Made by a program: the position numbers and the translations under genes
Assembly: GCA_016748015.1 (NCBI GenBank)
Contig: JAAOMT010000753.1
Span: 1 to 26,614, forward strand
DNA length: 26,614 nucleotides
Source of the DNA: Geosiphon pyriformis
Lineage: Eukaryota > Glomeromycota > Glomeromycetes > Archaeosporales > Geosiphonaceae
Reading direction: 5' to 3'
Shown: positions 1 through 9,428 of the stretch, one piece after another
How positions within the stretch are numbered: position 1 is the first letter of the stretch
How the letters are laid out: every line of letters starts with the position of its first letter
The notes under the pieces: generated by a model
Told to the model about the DNA's origin: nothing
Seen by the model: only the letters and a program-made list of their open reading frames with translations
Database searches by the model: none

Positions 1-540
1 TCTACTTAAACAGGCTTACTGGGTGATTGATTTAATACACTTAAACAGACTAGTTTTTCAAAAAGTTCTTGGTTAACTTTACAAGAGATTATTAAACGTA
101 ATTAGACTTAATAGGGATTTTTCTATATTAATTCCCCTCATTATAACACAATAATTTCATTAAGATTGCATGAAATAAATAGAACTTATTCCAATAAAGT
201 CTCATAATCTAAAAATAACAATACTAATATTTCTATTTATTAAATCACTGAGCCTAAACCAAATAATATCCTATAAGAAAACATTAATGCAGGCAAGAAC
301 ATTAATTGTTTATTTCTATTAGAAATTTTTAAACGATTGCCAGCTAAATAAAATACATAATAAATGTTTTTGTTGATTTTAAGCTACCATTACTGGGCTT
401 TTGCATTTGAACCTCGATATTCACCAAAAGTGGACATAATAGTAAATTTTATTAGACTCTTGAACATTAATTAGCTTTAAACCCAGTCCGCTTACATAAA
501 TTAGTCAAAAAAATTAGGCACGACATGAAATTCTTAATAA
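1..540. other. A+T-rich DNA, no gene recognised
   Basis: The stretch has stops in all frames and short A/T runs. It may hold upstream parts of the kinase remnant that follows: a CAC GAC near 519-524, in another frame, could be the relic of an HxD catalytic loop. I cannot support that further. Confidence 0.4.
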
Positions 541-798
541 TTATGGATAATCCTTAAAAGTTGTATTTCTGATCTTAAACTCTTTAATTCGGTAAATTAT
601 TATCCACAGTCAGCCAAAATTTATGGAGTTATTGAATATCTAGCACCCAAGGTTTGTAACAGGGCCCCTCATATTAAGAATAGGGATATCTATGATTTTG
701 TCATCATTTGCTGGAAAACTATTTCAGATGTGATCGGTAGAAAGTGTTCTATAATAGAAAAGTATACATCTCAAAAAAAATTAGCAGATGCAAAGTAA
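541..798 (+). pseudogene. protein kinase domain remnant (activation segment to subdomain IX)
   Basis: An 85-codon open frame lies between TAA 538-540 and TAA 796-798 and has no ATG. It reads ISDLKL where kinases have the DFG region (I-S-D-F/L-G-L). About 18 residues later comes YGVIEYLAPKV, matching the activation-segment end YGVxPYxAPEV, with APE changed to APK. Then DIYDFVIICWKTI matches the subdomain IX helix DIYSFGIIxWE. Order and spacing of the three blocks fit a Ser/Thr or Tyr-kinase-like catalytic domain of the type amplified in arbuscular mycorrhizal fungi. The Gly of DFG and the Glu of APE are lost. The N-lobe, HRD loop and C-terminal subdomains are not readable, so this is a dead fragment. 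The family call rests on motif recall, not on a search. Confidence 0.55.
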
Positions 799-3189
799 AC
801 GAATCTGTTTATGAAAAAAGAAAAGATACAAGATGCTAGCATGTCATGATACGGCAAGGTATAAAATTCAATAATCTCAAAACCTGGATTTTCTACAAAT
901 GGTAGGCCTTTTATTTATTATATTCAAAAAGCTTTTAATCTAAGGACCTTTATTGATGATATGAAAATCAAGAATTGAGGGAGGATCGGTTCTTCAAAAT
1001 ATAATTTATTATCATATATATACTTTCATCTTTATATCTCTTTTAAGAGAAACTTTTTGAATAAAAGTTATTAAATATAAGGTGTTTGCTTATCAATTTT
1101 ATTTATGCACAAACACGTTTTGAAAACCCTATTCTTTTAAAACATTATTTATACATATTTGTAATATCTACCTAAATTAATATTTCAATTGACCAAGCTT
1201 ACTTAAACTTAAAATAATTTCTTTTCTTTTGGTTTAATACATTAAATGTTATATTTTACATTTTATCAATGGGTAAATTTTAATAAAATTGTAGTTTTTA
1301 AATGTAAGCCAAATGTTAAAAGTATACAATTAAACTTATTTTTTGATTTGTTTTTATTTTATTTTTTAATAAAAAAACACATCAAATTAATATTAATATA
1401 GAGGATTTATGTATGTTTTACAATAACTCTGCTTTTATTTTTAATTGATTTTTCAATAATATTATATATATGAACTATTATAAACAAATCTTAATTTAGA
1501 TAAATATTAATAAATATTATTATAAGTAATAAAAGTTTTTATATATGAAAATATTTATAACTAACAAATTTTAATTTATAATATTCTAGAATATTAAAAT
1601 TTTGTTACTATAATAAATTATCATTATAAATTGATTTATAATATTGAACTCTAATTGTAATAACCAATTAAAAAACTGGATTTAAATATTACACAAATAA
1701 AATTATTAATACATTTTCGAGAAAACAATTACTTGAAAAAAATAATTGCTAATCAATTTTGTTTTTGATTATTTTTTATTTTCTTATATTGGGATATTCA
1801 TCTAACTATTTGAAAAACTTAAATAATTAACAAGGTAGACTAATTTTTTTAAATAATCAAGTTAACCTTAAAGATTCTAATTCCTTTTTTCAACTCCACT
1901 ACATTTAATAAAAATGCCTTTGATTGCTTACTGGTCAGGTAATCAAAAGTTTTATTTTTTTTAACATATGCTAGATCTTCTCTCCAAATCAGGCTAAGCA
2001 AAGTTTGAAGAATGAAATGATATTATAGCTTTCTAATTAACTTATAAATAAAACAAAATAACCATATAATTTTTAATAAATTTACAATCCCTAAAATTTT
2101 ACGTCATAATTTATTGGATCTTAATTTATAAAATTGAAAGGGAACCAAGTTTTATTTATATTTTTATTTAGGAAGTATCAAATAATAGAGCTTATAACTT
2201 TTTCGATCATAACAGTTGGATCTTATTCTAATTTTGAATATTACAAGTAGAGAAAAATTAAAACCACAATGCATAGGTGATAAGAAAATCAAGTTAATTA
2301 TCTTTCTAAAACGAATAGTTATTAATAAATTTTGAAATTTTTTTTAATAATTAATTTTTCTAATTAATATTCCTCTTGTTTTTTCTATCCCTCCAGAATA
2401 AAAATATTCCAATTGAGATTATTATTAATTTTTGGCTATATTAGACAGAACATAAAAATAAGTTTTCAGTATTAGCCCATTTTAGCTGAAAATATTTGAA
2501 TATAGTTCAATTTTATTCTTTTATAATGATAAGTAAAATTATGTTTATACTCAGCATAGTCAAGAAATTACTTTTTAATAAATAGAGTAATAAATATATA
2601 GAAAAATTTAAATTTAAAACTGTTTATTTTCATTTGTAAAAACTGGTCTTTACAAAATATTAATAAATACTTATTAATTTATATTTCTTATTATATATAA
2701 ACTATGACTAATCAGATATTAATTTAATATAATTTAATTGCAAAGGATCCCAAAAAGATTTGTCACCACTTTTTTTATCTAATTAATTCCCACGTTTTGC
2801 AGTAGAAATTTGAGAATCCAAGTATTTTTCCCAATATAAATAGTAAATTTTTTTATGTAATATAAAATGCATAAATCATTTATTTAACTAGAAAAAATGT
2901 AGTAATAAATCTTTGATGCCTTTTCTAACGGTTTGAATAAAACATATTTTTCAATAAAGGTTACAAACTTTATTTAAATAAATATCTTTTGAAATATAAT
3001 AAAAGTTTACTATTTTTATTAAATAATTTTTGTTTATAACTTAAAAATAATACATTATTTTATTATTTTAAATATTAAATATTATATTTTAAAATTTAAA
3101 TTATTTTCTGTTATTAATTTAAATTTTGTGAAAAATTTGTTTAATATTATGCTAACTTTTTAATAAAAAATTCAAATTTTATAATATAT
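799..3189. other. A+T-rich desert, no gene recognised
   Basis: About 2.4 kb of very A+T-rich sequence with dense stops in every frame and many A/T homopolymers. A small imperfect inverted repeat (TTTGATT...AATCAAA) lies near 1918-1948. I see no coding remnant, RNA gene or ordered repeat in it. Confidence 0.6.
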
Positions 3190-3424
3190 CTTTTTTTATT
3201 ATGTAATAACGAAGGCTTATGCTTAATCACATGTGATCAGCCACCCGAGCCAGCCATACCCTGAGAACTAACACATCAAAAAACAAACCTGAGATTAAGA
3301 ACAAGCCCTTAACAAAACCAAAATTCAGATTAATTTCTTTGACAAAACCAATCTTATGAATTGCTACATTATTAAGCAAAAAAGCTGAACCTCTAAAATC
3401 AGAAATTACAAAACCAGCATCATT
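3190..3424 (-). mobile_element. LINE fragment: ORF2 C-terminus and 3' UTR
   Basis: On the minus strand an open frame of 66 codons runs from 3424 to a TGA at 3227-3229. Its middle (NFGF then a LISGLFFDVLVL block) weakly resembles the hydrophobic ORF2 C-terminus of LINE A (6799-6999). The stronger evidence is the noncoding block after it: minus-strand GGCTGGCTCGGGTGGCTG, then CACATGTG, then AAGCATAAGCC. This parallels the LINE A 3' UTR (GGCCTAAGTGGCTGGCC, ACATGTAG, GCGTAAGC) at 6746-6798, in the same order and spacing. A run of A on the minus strand (T at 3191-3198) may be the tail. Everything upstream of the last ~65 codons is missing, the usual LINE 5' truncation. It abuts the hAT pseudogene start within 10 bp. 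Confidence 0.6.
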
Positions 3425-3432
3425 TCAAATTA

Positions 3433-4212
3433 ATGAAAGAGGTGAACGGAAAGAAAAGGAGAAAGTGCACCTACTGTAAGCTAGTCTTATATTATTAATA
3501 ATAGTGAGATAATACTTATTTTTATTTTTATTAATATTCCTATTTATAATAGGAAAATTTATGTTCTGGGAGAAGGCAGTACAACGCACCTCTTAAAGCA
3601 TTTAAAAAAAAACAATCCAATCAAATTTAATGATAAAAATTCTGGAACATTGGATGGTTTTGTTTAGGATGAAGGAATTCCGGTTAGTATCTCAATTTTT
3701 TTTATTTGATTTTTACTAATTTACTAATTATTTTCTAATTAACAAACTTACACATCTGTCTGTTTTCACAAATATCTTGTCAGATAGATTGTTTCCTCTG
3801 ATCAATCGTTTACCAAGATTGAGAAGAATGACTTTTGCAAAGTCCTCCACCTAATTAATCATGAAGTCATCCTTCCCATCACTGACACTATTAAAACCGA
3901 GATAATGGAAACTTTTTTCATGGAACAAAATAATATTCGTCAAATTTAACAGGTATAAATCTTTGTATTATGATTAATATTTTATTTGTCAACCAGAATG
4001 CCCCGGGCTGTTTATCTTTCACACTTGATGCATGAATCTCTTCAAATATGCTGCCTTTTCTAGGCATTACTGCCCATTAGATCACTAGAGATTGGCAACT
4101 GAAAGAAATATTATTGGACTTTTGTATACTGTACGGGCCCCACTCTGATGAAAATTTAGCCAAAGTCTTTAAATGTTGTTGTCGAAAGTTAGATATATTA
4201 TTAATTAGACTT
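3433..4212 (+). pseudogene. hAT-superfamily transposase pseudogene (N-terminal half)
   Basis: ATG 3433 opens MKEVNGKKRRKCTYC, a basic N-terminus with the CxxC of a BED zinc finger. After ~70 nt (probable intron, borders unresolved) the finger continues as YVLGEGSTTHLLKHLKKNNP near 3553, its second His apparently replaced by Asn. A likely intron is 3683-3783 (GTTAGT...CAG, with TACTAAT inside). The next exon reads FTKIEKNDFCKVL and ITDTIKTEIMETF, like the hAT segment before the catalytic core. Intron 3953-3996 (GTATAA...CAG) joins in phase to NAPGCLSFTLDA, then PFLGITAH, DWQLKEILLDF and GPHSDENLAK, the core around the first catalytic Asp (LDAWTSS). Stops include TAA in LRQIL-like sequence near 3948, TGA 4033-4035 and TAG 4078-4080; the last two sit at expected Trp codons. 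The RNase H-like remainder and the hATC dimerisation domain are absent, and I found no terminal inverted repeats. Confidence 0.75.
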
Positions 4213-4289
4213 CTTTTTTTACACTTTGCCAGATCAAATCTCTGTGAGCCATCAATAATATGCAGAGCACCAATGTCAAACTGACCAAA

Positions 4290-4440
4290 CTTAGTGTTCC
4301 AATCAGTTTGATTAAAACCGAACTGAACCGTAATTCGACTCATTGGTTTCGGTTTGGTTTTTGAAGTAAACCAAACCAGAATTTCGATTCGGTTTTTTTT
4401 CAGTTTCGGTTCCATATAAAATCAAACCGAAAATCTGGTA
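4290..4440. repeat. degenerate CGGTTT/AACCGA-type repeat segment
   Basis: The words AACCGAAC, GAACCG, TTTCGGTTTGGTTT, AAACCAAACC, TTCGATTCGGTTT, TTTCGGTTCC and AAACCGAAA recur here in both orientations. They make a relatively CG-containing island inside A+T-rich DNA and produce a spurious minus-strand ORF with RF/GF-type residues. It directly follows the break in the hAT coding sequence and could be a short non-autonomous element inserted there or a subterminal repeat of the hAT element. Neither end is defined. Confidence 0.5.
4351..4377. repeat. perfect 10-bp inverted repeat (hairpin)
   Basis: GGTTTGGTTT (4351-4360) and AAACCAAACC (4368-4377) are exact reverse complements with a 7-nt spacer, at the centre of the CGGTTT-rich segment. 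Confidence 0.8.
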
Positions 4441-4531
4441 ATTACATTCATGTGACAACATAATAAGTGTGAAAATAAATCATGCATCACATTTACATGA
4501 CAATGTGAGAAATGAATTACGACCATAACCT

Positions 4532-4562
4532 GGCAATTTTTTTTTCAATCAAAAAAATTGCC
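4532..4562. repeat. perfect 12-bp inverted repeat (hairpin)
   Basis: GGCAATTTTTTT (4532-4543) pairs with AAAAAAATTGCC (4551-4562) across a 7-nt loop. It resembles a bacterial terminator in shape only; in this context it is more likely a repeat boundary or a chance A/T hairpin capped by GGC/GCC. Confidence 0.7.
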
Positions 4563-4616
4563 CATTATGTAAACTTTGTTTCTCAACTTCCAGTGTGATA
4601 AAAAGCAACTTCCAAG

Positions 4617-4715
4617 ATGTCAGACCTTGATAGAAAGGTAAGTGAGCCAGATGAGTGAAAAAGAAGCATAACCAGCACATCAGATTTAAGTAAAATAATG
4701 AGAAGCCGAATATAG
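4617..4715 (+). pseudogene. possible short coding remnant, unrecognised
   Basis: ATG 4617 opens MSDLDRKVSEPDE, stop, KRSITSTSDLSKIMRSRI, stop. The mixed, charged composition contrasts with the Lys/Asn/Ile/Phe output of the surrounding A+T desert. GTAAGT at 4638 could be a splice donor. I recognise no family. It may belong to the adjacent transposon debris or be chance. Confidence 0.2.
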
Positions 4716-6654
4716 AGATATTATTGCTTTTTTAAAAGAGTTTTTAAAATAAACTTATTTAAATAAATATATTATGTAAACAATATAAATTTTAGCTAAG
4801 TGTTTAGTTATGAACCAGTTTTAGAAATCTTGGAATTTTCTAGTAAATTAATTTTTAACAGAAATATAAATCAAACAGAAAAACAAAAAATTGAGTTTAA
4901 TAAAATCTAGATAATTTCTGTTGCATATCGCAAAGTGTTTTTTAATTATTAAGCCAAGTATAAATAATTATTATACAATAAAAAGTAAAATAAATTTTAA
5001 TAATCTTACAAAAACATTATTTTTATGTTATAAATTTAAATAATAAGCAAAAAGATAGCAAGCAAAAAAACTATTTAAAGTAATAAAAATAATTAAAAAA
5101 GTTAATTGAATTTGTAAAAATCTAAAATGCATTATTAATTTCAAAAAAATAAAAAATAGTTTATAATTATTAACAAATAACACTATTGCTATTATTTAAC
5201 AATTCTTAAAATCAATAATAAATATTTTTGTGCTTTTTAATTGTTTTTTTATTTAATAAATTACAAAAGCAAATAAATAACTTTTCAAACTAATTTTAAC
5301 ACTACAAATTAAGAAAAAAAATAAATTATGTAAATATTCACAATTAATTTTTTATTTATAGATATTTAAATACTTAAAAAAATTAAAAATTAAAAAAAAT
5401 ATTAAATATAGAAAAAATATTAAATATGTGATTATTGTATTTTATTTTTAGATCTATTTTAAACTTTATATTTTTTTATAGCTGAAAAATTTATTATTAA
5501 TATAGCTATTAAAAAATATTAATAACAAAGTTAACAACTAAGTTATTCATTAGATTATTAATTAGCTAAATAGTTACTATCTAAAATAAAGTAGCTAATT
5601 TCATAATGTTAAATAGCTAATATATATAATAGTAATAAAAACTATAATTTTTAATCATAATATTATTATTAATATTTTTCAATTTTATTTTTTAAAATAT
5701 AAATATTTTAAAACTTTAATTAAAAAATTAGTTAAAAAATTCATAGTTACTTTATTATAAATAAACAAAAATCTGTAAAAAAAAACCCAATTTGGTTTTT
5801 TTTCTTTTTTCTGCTATAATTATTAGCAAATTATTATCTATTTAAATTTACAAACAATATATATTGAAAGATAAAATAAAGAATTCAACAAAAAAAAGTT
5901 AAAACAGTTTAAAAAAATTACTAAAAAAACAACTTTTAAAATTGATATAAAGCAGTATATTAACTGTATATTCTATTCTAATACTGTTTAAAAATATTGT
6001 TCAATTATAAAATACAAATATTTACTTTTAACAGAATTAAAAAACTCATTAAAATTAAGTTTTAAAACTTATAATAACAAATTACTAAAGCAAAATAATT
6101 AAAATATGTTAAATAATATTACTAATAAAAAATTAATATTGATTTTGATAAAACTTAATCTTAAAAAAAAATAATGTTACTTAATAAAATTAAGTATAAA
6201 TTATTATCTAAATTATTATATAAATTAACTAATTATTAATTATAATATTTAATATAATATAATCTATGAATAATAATCAAAAAGACACATAAAATACAAT
6301 TGTATTTAATTTTACAAAATTATTTAAAAATTAATTTAAAAAGTATTTATTAACAAATAAAAAGTCCAATAATTTAATATTTATTTATAATTTAATTAAA
6401 ATTGACTTATTTTTGTATAATCATAAAAAATCTATACAATAATTATTATTTATAAAAAAAGTATCTAAATTATCTATTTATTTAATTATAAAAATATCAA
6501 ATTAAAAATTTTTTTATCATATTTTTTCATTTTTTAGTTTGAAAATTTTAATAAAATAACTAATTCTAGAATTGTTTATACAAAAAAATAAAATTATTTC
6601 TTTAAATTACAAAACTATATAATTAATAAATTTATAATTAATTGTTAAAATATT
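4716..6654. other. A+T-rich desert with one dispersed-repeat copy
   Basis: Nearly 2 kb of extremely A+T-rich DNA with no readable frame. The only structure I can support is the repeat at about 5070-5500, described separately. Confidence 0.6.
5070..5500 (+). repeat. dispersed A+T-rich repeat, copy 1
   Basis: An ordered series of words matches the region at about 21640-22145 in the same orientation: AGTAATAAAAATAATTAAAA, AATAGTTTATAATT, ATTATTTAA, TGCTTTTTAATTGTTTTTTT, AATAAATTACAAAAGCAAAT, ACTACAAATTAAGAAA, TTTTTTATTTATAGATATTT, AAATACTTAAAA and GAAAAATTTATTATTAATAT. Each block differs by a few substitutions and small indels. Colinearity over more than 400 bp argues against chance even in this composition. 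The ends are approximate and no coding capacity is visible. Confidence 0.55.
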
Positions 6655-6798
6655 ATTTATTTATTTATTTTTATTACAAGTTTTACAAATAAAGTCCAAC
6701 TGCTATCTAGTACATAGAACCAAATTAAGTAGAATCAATTAAACACAGCTTACGCACAAACTACATGTGGCCAGCCACTTAGGCCAGACAAAGCAACA
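6655..6798 (-). other. LINE A 3' UTR and AAAT-rich tail
   Basis: It follows the ORF2 stop at 6799-6801. A conserved block (minus strand GGCCTAAGTGGCTGGCCACATGTAG, with GTGCGTAAGC after it, 6746-6790) is shared with the fragment at 3213-3262. Further on, the minus strand has AATAAAAATAAATAAATAAATAA (plus 6655-6678), which contains AATAAA signals and behaves like a short-repeat LINE tail. The exact end in A+T-rich flank is uncertain. Confidence 0.6.
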
Positions 6799-7030
6799 CT
6801 ATACACCTATAATAACAAAAACATTATCACCTAAATCAGAGAAAAAACAACACAATTTGCACCTGCCAAACCTAATAGCAAAAGATTCTATAATACCAAA
6901 CATATGGACAACACCAGTTAACAATGTAGAAACTACACTGCTGGACAAGCCAAAAATCACACTATTATTTCCAACCAAGCCAGTCTTTTCTATTTTCACT
7001 CTATGCTTGGTCCTAACAGTCTATATACAA
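6799..7030 (-). pseudogene. LINE A ORF2, C-terminal end (beyond the LTR insertion)
   Basis: This is the last ~75 codons of ORF2, stop TAG at 6799-6801. It contains a TAG shortly after the LTR border where Trp is expected, then a basic stretch (TKHRVKIEK) and a hydrophobic tail (GVVHMFGIIESFAIRFGR, CCFFSDLGD). This matches the C-terminus I recall for this LINE family. It continues the frame of 10400-11131: if the LTR element and one ACAA are left out, the codons run on in phase. The ATG at 6999 is an internal Met, not a start. Confidence 0.8.
7027..7030. repeat. 4-bp target-site duplication (left copy, ACAA)
   Basis: ACAA immediately precedes the LTR end TGTTAC at 7031 and matches the ACAA directly after the other LTR at 10400-10403. 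A 4-bp repeat alone is weak, but removing one copy restores the LINE frame exactly. Confidence 0.8.
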
Positions 7031-7760
7031 TGTTACAAATAATTATTTGGGGTCTCAAATCAAATTACAAATCTGTAACTTGGTGCTCAATTGATATAAT
7101 TATGTTGGTTTTTAAAAGTGTTTATGAATCTGAAGATTTTGTTATTTGAAGATTTTGGTTGAATTCTTTGTATAATAGACAGAGATTTAATAGTTGTTTC
7201 AGTAGTCTTCCGAAATCACAATTCTATCAAATTTTTTTCTCTACATGGTGGCCAATAATCTTTCTGATAAGCTATTCTCAAATCTATGAGTATTCTACTC
7301 TTATTTCACAGGTTTTTTACTAGTCTCTATGATGTCTTGTAACTTCAGCACTTAATTTTTTACTCAATTAGTAAATAACAACAAAAGAAAAGAAATAAAA
7401 AAAAAAATATGAAATAAAAAATAAAAAATAAGCCAAGGCAATTCCAGTTAGTATTTTGTCAATAACTATGATCAAGAGCTATTGTTCTAGTATGGTTAAG
7501 TGTTAGATTTTATCAAAATAAAGTGTTAGATTTTATCAACATGAAGTGTTGATAAATAGAAGAGTAATTATATTTTCAAACAAATAACAATAACATAGAT
7601 TTGAAAAATTGGTCTTTTATTTATATAATTCTATTTTGGTTAATAGCAACTATCTTTGAAATAAGGGTTAATAAATAAAAAAGAAAGAGGATTGTTTTAA
7701 ATTAATAAAACTTTATTGAATTCTCCAAGAATTGCTTTTTCTGCTTTTAACACTCTCATT

Positions 7761-7978
7761 ATATATATATAATTTATGTTATATGAGATTCCTTGAATTC
7801 CTCAATTCTCTAGCCAAAATTCTTGGAATTCCTAGAATTTTGCAATTCCTTTGAGAGAAATTCTGGAATTCTGGAATCCTGCAATTCCTCATATGAGAAT
7901 CCTGAAATTCCTGAAATCTTGCAATTTTTCTGAGAAGAATTTTAGAATTCTACATTTACTATGTCTCCTTCTGATTGG
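7761..7978 (-). promoter_or_regulatory. LTR promoter-like elements: CCAAT box and TATA run
   Basis: On the element strand AGCCAATCAG (7971-7980) lies about 200 bp upstream of an alternating TATATATAT run (7761-7770). Both are present in the other LTR (10350-10357 and 10138-10150), where that copy would drive transcription of the element. Function is inferred from motifs only. Confidence 0.4.
7780..7950. repeat. GAATTC-rich cluster of short palindromes in the LTR
   Basis: GAATTC, GGAATTCC-like and CTGGAATTCTGG words recur about every 10-20 bp, alternating with CAATTCC and GAATCCTG and centred near CATATGAG. The same cluster appears in the other LTR at about 10160-10335. It lies between the CCAAT and TATA motifs, so it could be a U3 regulatory or structured region. 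Confidence 0.55.
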
Positions 7979-8024
7979 CTAATTTATATGTTAATATATT
8001 TCCTATATTCTATGAGTAATATTA

Positions 8025-8035
8025 TTCTCTCTTTT
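8025..8035 (-). other. polypurine tract of the LTR element
   Basis: The minus strand reads AAAAGAGAGAA, an 11-nt purine run ending 3 nt before the LTR border at 8021. This is the expected position for the plus-strand primer of an element oriented leftward. Confidence 0.7.
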
Positions 8036-8122
8036 AATATTGAGTTTCTGCAAAATCTTTTAAATCTCTTTTTTGTATCAATGTTGTTGCTGTAATTTTT
8101 ATTGTTATTTGTAAATTTAATT

Positions 8123-8410
8123 TTATATGTGACTGGGGTTTTTAACTATAATAGTCTGTCTAGAATATCCATGTTCAAATCTTGTATCTGTATTATGTGT
8201 ATGTTCAGACATAATGTCCTCATTATTATCACTGAATTTAGTTAATTCCTGTTTTATTGTAAGATTTAGAAGTGTGATATATTGTTCGGTATTTGAAGTG
8301 GAGTTTGAATTGTTGTTGGCAGAGTTTGAATTGTTGTTGTCATTAGTGGAATTTGAATTATTGCTGTTATCAGTGGAGTTTGAATCAGGATTAAGTTCTG
8401 ATTCTAATTC
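8123..8410 (-). pseudogene. Asn/Ser-rich open frame inside the LTR element
   Basis: A 96-codon open frame (stop TAA at 8123-8125) follows a TAG at 8411-8413. It begins with an acidic ELESELNPD, runs through an Asn/Ser-rich tract (NSTDNSNNSNSTNDNNNSNS and on), then a mixed segment (TEQYITLLNLTIKQELTKF, EDIMSEHTHNTDTRFEHG). The only Met is late (about codon 63). The composition is unlike the A+T desert and suggests a decayed coding region, perhaps a relic of a gag-like or accessory protein. Upstream of the TAG the same frame continues briefly as MCYIFEEESISKNK. I recognise no family. The ORF on the opposite strand (8214-8450, with VEFELLL repeats) is its shadow. Confidence 0.35.
8292..8390. repeat. 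minisatellite of about 24-33 bp units
   Basis: GAGTTTGAATTGTTGTTG recurs four times with small changes (near 8299, 8322, 8348 and 8376), spaced by GCA or TCATTAGTG-like linkers. On the minus strand it encodes the Asn/Ser tract. Confidence 0.6.
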
Positions 8411-8555
8411 CTATTTGTTTTTGCTGATTGACTCTTCTTCAAATATATAACACATGGGAGTGGATTGTGACTATGTCTCAATATTTTAACTCAGGGCTGT
8501 CAGGTGAGTTTTGCTGATTTATTGGTACTATGAGAATTAGGTTTTATTGGGCTAT

Positions 8556-9300
8556 TGGAGGTAAGTTTTCTTGTATAATAACAAGGTTTGGAATTTATCA
8601 GACTTCGAATGTTGAGTTTTTTAATAATTCCCAAAGTTTGAATTGCTAAAGATTTAACAAGTTTTATTGATGGTAAGTTTTTTTGTACAATAGCAGGGTT
8701 GGAATTATTGGGCTTCGAATGTTTAGGTTTTTAAACAATCAGATCTTGAATAATTAGAGTTTAACGAGTTTTAACAAGTTTATCAAAGATAAGTTTTGAA
8801 TGTTCGGGGTTTTAATGATTGGGTTTTGAATAAACAGAGTTTTAATTTAACTTGTTTTAATGAATTTATCAATGATAATTTTTGAATGTTCGGGGTTTTA
8901 ATGATTGAGTCTTGAATAATTGGAGTTTTAATTTAACAAGTTTTTTAATGAATTTATCAATGGTAATTTTCAAATGTTTGGAGTTTTAATGATTGGATCT
9001 TGAATAATCAGAGTTTTAATTTAACAAGTTTTTAATAAATTTATTAAAGGTAAGTTTCAAATGTTTGGGGTTTTAATGATTAGGTTTTGAATAAATGGAG
9101 TTTTAATTTAATGAGTTTTAACAAATTTATCAATGGTAATTTTCAAATGTTCGGGGTTTTAATGATCAGATCTTAAATAATCAGAATTTTAATTTAATGA
9201 GTTTTTAACAAATTTATCAACAGTAAGTTTTGAATGTTCAGGGTTTTAATAATCAGGTTTTGAATAATCAGAATTTTTTAATTTAATAAGTTTATTAAAA
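8556..9300. repeat. tandem array of about eight ~87-bp units
   Basis: Each unit reads approximately GTAAGTTTTGAATGTTCGGG, GTTTTAATGATTGGGTTTTG, AATAATCAGAGTTTTAATTT, AACAAGTTTTTAATGAATTT, ATCAATG. The anchor TGTTCGGGG or its variants starts at 8801, 8887, 8975, 9062, 9148 and 9235, giving spacings of 86-88 bp; two more diverged units are anchored at 8610 and 8720. It occupies over half of the interior of the LTR element, where gag would be expected. No unit-long open frame persists through the array, so coding is unlikely. Confidence 0.88.
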
Positions 9301-9410
9301 ATAATAGTAAAATAAGGATTTTACGAATTCTAAGTGATTTTTTTTTGTTTTTTTTTGGTCTGCCACTTTCTCGTATGGTTGTTGCTGGTGCTGGTTTTCT
9401 GTTGGATTAT

Positions 9411-9428
9411 GCCTCACAGGGAGCACCA
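9411..9428 (-). other. primer-binding site of the LTR element
   Basis: The plus strand reads GCCTCACAGGGAGCACCA, which has the form of a tRNA 3' end: T-stem strand CTCAC, acceptor strand AGGGAGC, discriminator A, then CCA. The minus strand, TGGTGCTCCCTGTGAGGC, would be the primer-binding site, separated from the LTR edge at 9431 by TT, the usual 2-nt gap. GGAGCACCA recalls fungal elongator tRNA-Met ends, but the isoacceptor is not established. This site fixes the element on the minus strand. Confidence 0.8.

Larger units (their letters stand above)
7031..8021 (-). repeat. LTR, downstream (3') copy in element orientation
   Basis: 991 bp, starting TGTTACAAATAATTATTTGG and ending GAGTAATA on the plus strand. 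It aligns along its whole length with 9431-10399. The inner end TAATA differs from the canonical TAACA by one C>T. Landmarks shared with the other copy include CTTGGTGCTCAATTGATATA, ATTAGTAAATAACAACAAAA, ATATATATATAATTTATGTT and TTCTGATTGGCTAATTTATA. Confidence 0.9.

Noticed and set aside
4077-4415. 112-residue minus-strand ORF
   Set aside because: Its second half is the antisense of hAT exon sequence and its first half is the CGGTTT-rich repeat.
4532-4562. Rho-independent-terminator-like hairpin
   Set aside because: The window is eukaryotic and no gene ends there; kept only as an inverted repeat.
6767-7042. 91-residue plus-strand ORF
   Set aside because: It is the reverse-strand shadow of the LINE A ORF2 C-terminus and runs across the LTR border.
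8214-8450. 78-residue plus-strand ORF with VEFELLL repeats
   Set aside because: It arises from the minisatellite read on the strand opposite to the element; the minus-strand frame is better supported by element orientation.
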